From contig NC_064761.1 of the NCBI RefSeq assembly GCF_011397635.1, forward strand, positions 28,561,643-28,625,642: a stretch of DNA of 64,000 nt, written 5' to 3'. The notes beneath the pieces were generated by a model. It saw only the letters and a program-made list of their open reading frames with translations, did no database searches and had not been told where the DNA came from. Made by a program: the position numbers and the translations under genes. This document shows, one piece after another, positions 54,008-64,000 of this stretch. This DNA comes from Epinephelus fuscoguttatus. Its lineage: Eukaryota > Chordata > Actinopteri > Perciformes > Serranidae. The number at the start of each line of letters is the position of its first letter. The first letter of the stretch is position 1.

Positions 54008-54608
54008 TTAAATTAAGACAGCCTAACAGAAACAGAGACACAATAACAGAACACTAACACCTATAAAAAGGAGGCTGAGTTTATAGTCAAAAACAAAAGG
54101 AAACAGATAGAGAAAGTCAGACTGAGAACAGAACGTGATAGTTATGACTTCATGCTGACACACCGGCAGCTGTAGCTCAGGCCTACAGTGCAGCTCCAGC
54201 ACTGACCTTATAAGGACACCATCCCTCTTACTTTCTTACTATCTGACTGACTGACAAGCTACTGACAGGTCTCCTGTTAGGGGAGTTGGCTGAATTATAC
54301 AGCTTCACCCTCAAATGATTTGCAGTCCTGTAAAGTTGCGTTCATTATCACCGCTCCACACTTCTTCCCTGCTCGTAATACCTCTCATTCTCTTCCTGTG
54401 TCCTTCCCACACTTTAATTCCTGACACCCTTTTCCTTTCTTTCTTTACATCTCTTCCATTACCTTATTTTCCTGTGTGACCGCATGTTCACCTCTTGTTA
54501 AGTAAGGAGGTCAGCGTGGATCGCACACATGAACACACGCTCATACACACACACACACATCTGGCTGTAGCTGGATCTCACCACTTGGCTGGGAGTGTAT
54601 AAAGGAAG

Positions 54609-55639
<1,031 letters not shown>

Positions 55640-55640
<1 letters not shown>

Positions 55641-56030
55641 CCAGACTGAAATATCTCGACAAGTATTTGATGTATGTCCAGGAAATTTACTTCAGACATT
55701 CATGGTTCCCAGAGGATGCAGTCTGCTGACTTTAATGATTCTCTGACCTCTCCTCAGACATTCACAGCCCCCTCAGGATGAGATGATGTGATGGCCAACC
55801 ATGTACTTGTACACATTCCTGGTGGATTACTTTGTACTGCTAACCCTGTAGACTGTTTATTTTGTGATAAAAGAGAAGATAATTGCACCTGTGATAATTT
55901 TTCAGAGCTGTAAAACCCTGAGTATTAGTCTTTTGGCATGTGCGAAGCTTTCAGATTCATGAATGTGTTTCACAAAGTGGACCTCCTAGATCAAATTTCA
56001 TGTCTCACCAGTGCCCGAGGCAACACACAA
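55640..56030 (-). repeat. Repeat family C segment and inverted repeat arm 2
   Basis: Bases 55640-55740 carry the family C words GACTGAAATATCTCGACAAG and CAGACATTCATGGTTCCC. Bases 55725-56030 are the inverted counterpart of 52685-53015. Together they may be one longer dispersed element in opposite orientation. Confidence 0.65.
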
Positions 56031-56170
56031 CCATCAGATCTGTGTCTTGTTTTAACTCTGGGCTGAATTAGAGATACTGAAGCAATTCATAAACTGACTG
56101 TTAGCAGGTTATGATTGGAGCTTCATATTCTCAGATACTGTAGCTGGTGGATTAAATGACACTTAAATTG

Positions 56171-57142
56171 TACTAGTCCATACCCATTGGTTGCTTTTTC
56201 ACCTTCTACCTATGGCAATCCTCAATGCCTATGTGCAGTTCCACATAGATTGACCACGTCAGTGAGTAGAAAAACATGGGACAGACAGAATGACTGACTG
56301 ACAGTTTCCATGATTATACCATGACTTAGTCATACCAAAAATTAGAAAAACCCCAAAAATTGGGCCACAGGGGGAGCCACAGCGATCAGTCGCATTTTAG
56401 CCATTTTTAAGCATTTTTCTGTTGTTATAGCGCCACCCAGTTGCCAATTAGAGTTACATTTCTCCAGTCACCTTGAGGCGTCCTGTTCTACACATCTACC
56501 AAGTTTAGTAAAAATCGATATGGCGGTTAGGCCTAGATAAGAAATTAGCTCTCTAGCGCCCCCATTTTGTTTGATGGGGTCAATAATGGAGGGGTCCTCT
56601 CAGATTATGTGTGGTCATATGCCTACAAGGTTGCGTGGTGATCGGTGAAACCCTTGAGATGTTATACACCTTTATGTGATGAGCCACGCCCTCCACAATA
56701 TTCATTGCCTTATAGAAGCTCAGTTTCAGTGAGTTTTCCAACTTTTGCCAAGAGGGAACTTTAGATATTGGTCCCTAGATTAATGTTCACCGAGTTTCAT
56801 GCAGATCGGTCAAATTTCCTAGGAAGAGATCGATTTGAAGTGTTTTTCAAAAAATTAAAAACGGCGGAAAATATGTGTAACTGGAAGTTATGGTTTCTTG
56901 AGGCAAATTTGTTCCTCATGAGGAGAGGCATCTCTGTGCAAAGTTTCATGTCTCTACGACATACGGGGCATGAGACGTGCACATTCAAAGTTTGCAATTT
57001 CAATCAGTTGCTATAGCGCCCCCCTTTGGCCAATTGATGTAATATTGCTTCATTCGCATCCTCCCATGACCCTCTACCACTGTGCCAAATTTCACATGGA
57101 TTGACCAAGTCAGTGAGGAGAAAAACGTGGAACAGACACACA

Positions 57143-57186
<44 letters not shown>

Positions 57187-57205
57187 AAGTTTTCCTCATT
57201 ATGTA
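56171..57205 (+). repeat. Interspersed repeat family B, copy 2, with an internal head-to-tail junction
   Basis: It is closely similar to 37225-38110 from about 56320 to 57205. Before that, 56215-56315 repeats the family's own 3' end (TTCCACATAGATTGACCACG, GACAGACAGAATGACTGACT, TTTCCATGATTAT) and then restarts the 5' part (ATGACTTAGTCATACCAAAA). So at least parts of two units stand head to tail. It ends at a (CA)n run and CATTATGTAGTAA. Confidence 0.75.
57144..57182 (+). repeat. (CA)n microsatellite within family B copy 2
   Basis: About 19 CA units where copy 1 has only a short imperfect CA run, so the expansion came after the two copies separated. Confidence 0.95.
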
Positions 57206-57746
57206 GTAAGATAAGATGTGTGTGTCGTCCCCTCACAAACTCTATATTGCTCCCGGCGCTGCCTCAACCAGGCCATGACAACATGTCAACTCAGTCCTTG
57301 GTTTCCTTTATTGCCTTCACCAAACACTCTGTGTGTTTGTGTTCCTGCTTTGGTGCTGCATCATCTCGCCCTCCGTTATCTGGCCTAACATTTGCCTCTT
57401 TGACATTGCTCACAGAGGATGTGTAAATAAAGATCCCTGTGGTTGAATGGCTGTAACGAGAGCCTGTCTTGCACCAGTTATTCAGAGTGTTTATCACCTC
57501 ATCACACTCATTCATAGGAGAGGAGCTGACAGGGAGAGAGGAAGCAGAGGAAGGGAAATGTACAGTAGACCTTTTCTGCCGGCCGATGACAGAGAGGAGA
57601 TAGAACTTATCTCAGCCGGCACCTGGTGTGATGAAGTGGAAAAGAGTATTGAAATCATAAATATAAGTGATCTCATTATATCCCAATACACTTGCAAAGC
57701 ATCTGCTTCTCTGCAGCTCAACTTTCTGCTCACTTTGGTTGTTTAA

Positions 57747-59345
57747 AGCTGCATAAATTGATTTTGGGGTACAAACACATGTGTTAAGTATTGCATAAGC
57801 TGTGATGATTTACTGCATTGATCAATGTAGGATATAACGTATCATGAATTCCTGTTGCTCACCATTAAGAAATCATGTGGTCACTAGAAGTTTATAATGA
57901 TTTGGTAATGCCTAATGGATTATCGGTTCATGAATGTTAAGGCTCGGACATTCTTTCCGCATTAAACATCTGCGGACAGCTGTGGTCACGTGGATGTGCA
58001 CACAGCTCTAGTGATAGACTGATGGCCCATGTCAGCCCTTGGCAGTAAACAGGAGGGCTGGGAGGTGAGCTTACCCTCCTCTTACTGCCAACATCAGGTG
58101 AAACTGAAACTAAGAAGACGCTGCTGGGTCCTGAGTGAATGCCTGCTGAATATCCAGTCCCTCTAGGATGCAGCGATCGCAACAATTAATCCAAATTCAG
58201 CCTATCCCTGTGAATTCTGTGTGACCTTGCAATTTTTTTTATTTCACTCCAGCTTGACCCATATTTTGATTTTGTGAGATTGTTGGGATTGTGTAACCGC
58301 TCAGTGTCGGATGTTAGCTGCTGCTCCTGTGTTAGCTCGTGCTAACCAGGAAGAAAGAGCAGGAGGAGAGCAGCTCACAGAGACGGTCCTTCAGCGCTGC
58401 TTCAAACAGGAGCAACAGCTGATCATCTGCAGTTTCTCTGATCTACCCCCCTATTATCTCAAATAGATTATAATTCTGTTGGAAACATTGAATGCTTACA
58501 ATAATAAGCTCTGAATCCGGGGCAGCATCGCAGCTACTTTTGCAATTTTCATTTGCTCCTGCAATTTCCTTGCAAAAATACAGCAACTTTTAGAGAAGCT
58601 GCTCTGAAATCAGGCATTTCTGGCCGCAACAATCACAAAAACAACCTGAGAAATCCTGGAGGGACTGAATATACAACATAAAACTTACTTCACCATGATG
58701 CAGCAGCTGTAACTGGCTCGACCGCAGTGGTATTGACTTGACTGGAGTGTAGAACAAGACAGCATGTGCAGTTGGCATGCTTGCTTGCAGTCCATGCTAC
58801 ATGGGGACCTTTGCATAGGGGACATGGGTGGATGATGACACTTATGTCACGTGGACCAAAGCATACCCTTACAGACACACGGCTGTGGAGACTGTGGCAC
58901 ATAGAGTGGAGACAGACTCCAGTAATGGCTAACTGTTGCCTGTCTGTTCCTTCTGCTGATTTGACCAATTTAGGTCAAATATTTTTCTGTTTTCAGCTCC
59001 GTTCTGGTCTCTATTAACTCCTGAGACAAATATGTTAAATGCTCCACTTTCCACTTTCGGCTTGTTGCTGACTTTATCTGCTGTTTGATGCTGAGCAGTT
59101 TGTGTACCGTGGGTTTATCTGAACTTTTCACAGAAACCAGCTGCCCGCTGTGGCTGGAAAACAAACAGTAAAGTTGCGGCTGTTAAACCAAAACAATTAG
59201 CTAAAACTGGCTATAAAGCTCTGTGAAGCTGAGGGGAACTGCAGAGCTGTGTAAAACTCTTTGTAGGTTTGTCCCTGCAAGCGACCCATGTCACATCACA
59301 CACATTGGAGCCATTGTTCATATAGAAACATTGATTAGTGCAGCT
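57747..59345. mobile_element. Candidate 1.6-kb TTAA-flanked element
   Basis: The left end AGCTGCATAAATTGA and the reverse complement of the right end, AGCTGCACTAATCAA, are similar. TTAA lies outside both (57743-57746 and 59346-59349). The interior has no transposase; a stretch at 58.5-58.65 kb (GGGGCAGCATCGCAGC) looks like recurrent fish repeat sequence. Two nested or adjacent repeats would be an alternative. Confidence 0.5.
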
Positions 59346-59349
59346 TTAA

Positions 59350-60519
59350 GCTGATACCATGCTGCAAACTCCATCAGACATAAATATGCCTTTCAGAATG
59401 TATCTAATGTTTAGGTACACACAGTACTGAAACAGACCTCATGTCTGTTTGAAAGGTACGTTTCCAAGGACAAAGCTGTTAGCACTTTGACAAAGCAGTG
59501 AGGTTATCTCGGTGCCACACTTAAGAGCCCATGCAGGAAGAACGTATGACGTTATCGTGCAGCTATTCTGCTGATAGGCTGCTGATAGCTGCCAGCATAG
59601 CCCCGCTATGTGAGACATGAGGCACTGCCAACATAAGCACTAGAGGTCAAAGGTCACTGTATGAGTGATCAACACCTTTCCTGGATTAGAAATGAAACAA
59701 AAAGGGAGTCGAGGTGGTGAGAAGGGCACGTGACGACTGTGAGAGTCATCTCTGCTGAGCGCTGCTGTTAAATCTCACATGAAATGGATCAAATCAAACA
59801 GCTGCTGAACATTCACATCTTGAGTCAAGCTCCTTATCCAGACTCTAGTCTTAATGTAACTCCCTCTTGGCTGAACTTCACCGTCTCCAACCCCAACACT
59901 GCTCCCTGCCTCGACTTTAAACCTCCCCAAAATTCTTTCTTCTCACCCCCCTCCCGTGCTCCCTCCACTGGATGCTCACATTAAAGACTGAAATTGAAAG
60001 GAGCTCCCCCAGATGTGCAACCTGGACACCAGCCTGGCCTGAAATGTTCTCCCTCCTGGTTTCCCAGCGTGGAGATGAACTTCCCACCCACGTCAGGACA
60101 TGACGGTCACTCCCTGACTCCTTGTTCCTCTCTTTGTTACACCATTAGCTTTCACTCAATCACACTCACAATTCCAACATCAGCTAATTAGCAGACTTGT
60201 GTTAATTTTTTACTTAGCCTATTTAGTACCTTTGTGTCACATGCCAAAGTCACAGAAATATTGTTATGTCTGTGCATTGTGTGGGGCTGGTAGTGCGTAA
60301 ACTAGACATCAGCATTAGCTAAACACCAACAAATGAATGAAAACACTAGCATATGAATAATGTCCTGGGTGGAGCGGCTGACCATGGTGTGTGTGTGTGT
60401 GTGTGGCTGCTGAGAACAGGTCTGTGTCTTTTTGCCTCGCCCACATACTGTTTAACATATGGCTTCGTTTAGGGACTAATGGAAGGGGGTCATTTGTCAT
60501 CAGCAGTATAAACAAACCA

Positions 60520-60584
<65 letters not shown>

Positions 60585-61180
60585 GCTTTTATAGAGATTT
60601 ATGTTATGCTGTATTGGCTGTTATAACATATCCTCTGTTTTCCCATTCATCACAATCTGTTACAAAGTCAGTCTTAAAGTTTTATTTTGTGTCAGCATAT
60701 CTTTTTATTTTTTTGCTGAGTCACACCCATCCTCCCTCTATCCCTGCTGGAAAATATTACTGGTTTTCATTTGTATAGTGTCCCTGTTTTATATACCCCC
60801 TCCTTTTCTCACTTCTTGCTCACAAAACTCAGTCACTTTTATAAAAGTGTGTGAGCAGCTCCCTCTTCTGGGAGTGCAGAGTATCACAATTAATTGGGAA
60901 ATGGGCCCAGATTGCTCCTGAGCAACATCCTTTCCTTGCAAGTGGAATTCACCAAGGGACACAGGTGGATTATGACGCAGTGGGCCTCTGGGCACAGATA
61001 TGCAAAGCCCCCCAAACATATTTTCAGTGCAGCCATTCACATGCAATTTACACCAGCCCCTATATATTGACCCAATAAAGCTATACATATGAAGAAATCA
61101 TGACATTTCAATCCATAAAAAAGTTACATGCAATAAAGTGAACGAACACAAGAAAAACTGATGAGTGAGCAGTTGGTTAA
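59350..61180. other. Intergenic spacer, no gene seen
   Basis: Chance frames only; CA/GT runs at 60387-60403 and 60522-60581. Confidence 0.5.
60522..60581 (+). repeat. (CA)n microsatellite
   Basis: About 30 uninterrupted CA units. Confidence 0.97.
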
Positions 61181-61620
61181 ACTTGATCTTCAGTGTCCTC
61201 CACACCATGTAGTATTAGGTCTGATGATTGACAATGCCATTCCAATACCTTTATTTTTTTTCTCTGGAACCAGTTGAGAGTCTCCTTTGCAGTATGTTAT
61301 CTTTATTCTGCTGGAAGGTCCCCCTGCATCTCATCCTCACCGAACTGGTGAATGGGAATATATTTTTCTCAATAATTTTCTGGTGCATGGCTCCATTCAA
61401 CTTTCCTTAAATAATTTGGATTCTGCCTGTACCAATGAAAAGAGAAACAGCTCCATACCATGATGCTTCCACCTCCAAACTACACTGTAGATGTGGTATT
61501 TTTAAAGTCATATGAGAGTTATTTCTCCTCCAAATATGGCAAATATCCAAATATACAGAATAACCAAAAGCAAATGCATCTAAACTCCTAAAACTCTGAA
61601 TTTTAGACACCTGGTTTAAC
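61180..61620 (-). pseudogene. Tc1/mariner-type transposase remnant
   Basis: On the minus strand, split over frames, are pieces matching Tc1 transposase in order: ICHIWRRNNSHMTLKIPHL (cf. VWRxxxxxxxPKNTIPTV), a GGxSIMxWG-like turn (GGGSIMVW in the third frame), GTGRIQII, GAMHQKIIEKNIFP, FQQNKDN (cf. FQHDNDPKHT), and a VLEWxxQSxDL-like stretch. The catalytic D,D,E residues are not all present and several frameshifts and stops interrupt it. Terminal inverted repeats were not found. It is a dead fragment of a fish Tc1-like element. Confidence 0.75.
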
Positions 61621-62150
61621 ATGAAAGCTTTTCTGTCATTCAGTGGTCAAAAACATTTATTTAAAGTTTCACAGTGGCTCACTCAGTATTTTAGTTTAAA
61701 ACTAATAACATATATTTAAAAGCAGAGGAACGCACACAGATGAAACAGTTTGATTATCAAGGACATGTACCATAGTTACTTATTTACTTACTTTAAAAAA
61801 ATAACTTTATTTAAAAGTTTTCAATCACAAAAATACAGAAATCAGAATGTTTGATTAGACATAACATTAATGCCACTGCCCTCCACCCCACGCTCCTTCA
61901 AGGTGACCATCAACAGGGTTGTTAATTAGATTACATAAGTGGAATTACAAGCATATATACCTATCCAAAAATAATAGTAAAAAGCAAAAGAACAAATATC
62001 TGTAAACACGAGTGCATACAGAGAGCAGTCCAGAAACATTTATAATATAAAGAGAATATCATAACCAATTAAAGAAAATAAATAAACAAATAAGCAGGTA
62101 TCCCTTTATCAGCCAGTGCAGCTGTCAACAGTCATGTGAATACCAATATA
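61621..62150. other. AT-rich spacer, no gene seen
   Basis: Low-complexity AT-rich sequence lies between the Tc1 remnant and the LINE 3' end. Confidence 0.5.
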
Positions 62151-62184
62151 ATTTGTACTCGTACTTGTACTCGTCGTCCTCCGC

Positions 62185-63021
62185 TTATCCGAGTCCGGAT
62201 CGCGGGGGCATCAGCCTCAGCAAAGAAGCCCAGACAGTCCTCTCCCCAGCCACCTCCGTCAGCTCTTCCAAGGGAACCCCGAGGCGTTCCCAGGCCAGCC
62301 GGGTGATGTAGTCCCTGCAGTGTGTTCTGGGGCGGCCCCGAGGTCTCCTCCCGGTTGAACACACCGGAAACACCTCCCAAGGGAGGCGTCCGGAAGGCAT
62401 CCTTACCAGATGCCCGAACCACCTCAACTGGCTCCTCTCGATGTGGAGGAGCAGCGGCTCTACTCCGAGTCCCTCCCAGATGTCTGAGCTCCTCACCCTA
62501 ACCCTAAGGCTGAGCCCGGCCACCCTGCGGAGGAAACTCATTTCGGCCACTTGTACTCGCAATCTCATTCTTTCGGTCACTACCCAGAGCTCGTGACCAT
62601 AGGTGAGGGTTGGAACGTAGATCGACCGGTAAATCGAGAGCTTCGCTTTCTGGCTAAGCTCCCTCTTCACCACAACGGACCGGTTAAGCACCTGCATCAC
62701 TGCTGACGCCGCCCCAATCCGCCTGTCAATCTCCCGCTCCATCCTACCCTCACTCGTGAACAAGATCCCAAGATACTTAAACTCCTCCACCTGAGGAAGG
62801 ACCTCTCCCCCGACCTGGAGTGGGCAATCCACCCTTTTCCAGCTGAGGACCATGGCCTCAGACTTGGAGGTGCTGATTCTCATCCCAGCCGCTTCACACT
62901 CGGCTGCGAACCATCCCAGCGAGAGCTGGAGGTCACTGTTCAATGGAGCTAGGAGGACCACGTCATCCGCAAAAAGCAGGGACGAGATCCTCCCATCACC
63001 GAACCTGACACCCTCCACCAC
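62185..63021 (-). pseudogene. LINE reverse transcriptase C-terminal frame (278 codons)
   Basis: This is the longest uninterrupted frame of the element. It starts just after an in-frame stop, so its Met is not a true start. It contains the FADD box of the reverse transcriptase palm and the conserved post-RT region ending GLG. Intactness over 278 codons indicates a younger copy than those at 34.5 and 53.1 kb. Confidence 0.85.
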
Positions 63022-63053
63022 TCAGCTGTGCCTAGAAATTCTGTCCATAAAAG

Positions 63054-63560
63054 TTATGAACAGACCGGTGACAAAGGACAGCCCTGGTGGAGTCCAACCC
63101 TCACCGGGAACAGGTCCGACTTACTGCCAGCCACGCGAACCAGACTCATGCTCCTTCGGTACAGGGACTGGATGGCCCTTAGCAAGGGGCCACCCACCCC
63201 ATACTCCTGGAGCACCCCCCACAGGATGCCCCTGGGGACACGGTCGTAAGCCTCCTCCAAATCCACAAAACACATGTGGACTGGTTGGGCAAACTCCCAT
63301 GCCCCCTCCAGCACCCTGGCGAGGGTAAAGAGCTGGTCCATGGTTCTGCGTCCGGGACGAAAACCACATTGCTCATCCTCAATCTGAGGTTCAACTATCG
63401 ACCGGACCCTCTTCTCCAGCACCCTGGAGTAGACCTTACCGGGTAGGCTGAGGAGTGTGGCCCCTGTAGTTGGAACACACCCTCTGGTCCCCTTTCTTGA
63501 AAATGGGGACCACCACCCCGGTCTGCCACTCCAGAGGCACTGCCCCCGATGTCCACGCAA
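63054..63560 (-). pseudogene. LINE reverse transcriptase middle frame
   Basis: It contains LSLPGKVYSRVLEKRVRSIV, GFRPGRRTMDQLFTL, DLEEAYDRVPR and LHQGCPLSP, the finger and palm blocks of the reverse transcriptase. It is shifted relative to the frames on both sides. Confidence 0.85.
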
Positions 63561-63969
63561 TGTTGCAGAGGCGTGTCAGCCAGGACAGCCCTACAACATC
63601 CAGAGCCTTGAGATATCCAGGACGAATCTCATCCACCCCTGGGGCTCTGCTGCCTCGGAGTTGTTTCACTACGTCAGCAACTTCTGCCCCAGAAATTGGA
63701 CGACCCGCCCCAAAGACCCCCGTCTCTGTTTCCTCACTGGAATACGTGTTGGTGGGATTGAGGAGCTCCTCAGAGTATTCCTTCCACCGCCCGACAATGT
63801 CCCCAGTTGACGTCAGCAGCTCCCTGCCCCCACTGTAAACAGTGTGAGCAAGTTGCCGCCTTCCCCCCCTGAGGCGCCGGACGGTTTGCCAGAACCTCTT
63901 TGGAGCCGAGCGATAGTCTTCCTCCATGGCCTCACCGAACTCGTCCCACGCCCGAGTTTTTGCCTCCAC
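63436..63969 (-). pseudogene. LINE reverse transcriptase N-terminal part
   Basis: It covers the linker before the reverse transcriptase and its first blocks (GSRAPGVDEIRPGYLKAL, VPLEWQTGVVVPIFKKGDQR). The endonuclease domain expected upstream lies beyond the window. It changes frame near 63.45 kb. Confidence 0.85.
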
Positions 63970-64000
63970 AACTGCCGCCGCTGTGCTCCGCTTGGCCCGC

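Larger units (their letters stand above)
62154..64000 (-). mobile_element. Rex3-like (RTE-type) LINE, 3' half, cut by window edge
   Basis: Minus-strand frames carry a reverse transcriptase and C-terminal domain. From 63969 down: KRFWQTVRRLRGGRRQLA, then GVDEIRPGYLKAL, VPIFKKGDQRVCSNYRG, GFRPGRRTMDQLFTLARVLE, CFVDLEEAYDRVPR, LHQGCPLSP, the catalytic FADDVVLLAP, then EFKYLGILFTSEGRMEREID, YVPTLTYGHELWVVTERMRL and GRPRTHCRDYITRLAWERLG. Frameshifts near 63.45 and 63.05 kb and a stop near 63.02 kb inactivate it. The 3' end (GGATAAGCGG) is followed by a GAGTAC/AAGTAC tail. The clade name is from motif memory, not a tree. Confidence 0.9.

Noticed and set aside
63457..63838. Plus-strand frames of 117 and 122 codons
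   Set aside because: They are antisense shadows of the LINE reverse transcriptase, whose minus-strand motifs are unmistakable.

Overview
This is a piece of a vertebrate nuclear chromosome, almost certainly from a ray-finned (teleost) fish. The genes are split by GT-AG introns. The spacers carry long CA/GT microsatellites and typical fish transposon remnants: Rex3-like LINEs, an L2-type LINE tail, Tc1-like transposase, a tRNA-derived SINE, and small non-autonomous elements flanked by TTAA or TWA. Nothing is organised as a bacterial or viral operon and no CRISPR array is present. Most open reading frames in the window are chance frames in introns or repeats. The real genes were found by joining exons at splice sites.

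There are three genes. (1) rab8a, minus strand, 3855-9302, eight coding exons giving a 206-residue Rab GTPase. (2) An RPS27-family ribosomal protein gene, plus strand, 11210-12106, four coding exons giving 83 residues. It lies head to head with rab8a and tail to tail with tpm4. (3) tpm4 (tropomyosin 4), minus strand, 13904-45644, with two alternative first exons (1a at 45.6 kb, 1b at 33.6 kb) and two alternative last exons (9a muscle-type at 15.6 kb, 9d cytoskeletal-type at 13.9 kb). Splicing 1a-2-3-4-5-6-7-8-9a gives exactly 284 residues, and 1b-3-4-5-6-7-8-9d gives exactly 248, the canonical high and low molecular weight tropomyosin lengths.

Layout. 1-620: copy of an interspersed repeat. 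About 1.75-9.5 kb: rab8a with its probable 3' UTR and promoter. 9.5-11.1 kb: AT-rich spacer and a non-LTR RNase H fragment. 11.1-12.2 kb: the rps27-like gene. 12.7-45.9 kb: tpm4, whose introns hold a Harbinger-like MITE with a second element nested in it, a complete SINE, TTAA-flanked MITEs, a Rex3 fragment with an inverted 5' piece, and a roughly 1.8 kb TTCTA/TTCTG satellite just upstream (in transcript terms) of exon 2. 46-62 kb: gene-poor spacer with repeats. 62.15-64.0 kb: 3' half of a Rex3-like LINE running off the right edge.

The most informative point is the gene order. rab8a(-), rps27-like(+), tpm4(-) mirrors two human paralogous regions: RAB13-RPS27-(NUP210L)-TPM3 at 1q21 and TPM1-(LACTB)-RPS27L-RAB8B at 15q22. 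The human TPM4-RAB8A region at 19p13 has no RPS27 gene. The copy here therefore looks like a third whole-genome-duplication copy of RPS27, retained in this fish and unusually diverged. I did not find a convincing wholly new biological system. The other leads concern tpm4 splicing architecture and the history of the mobile elements.
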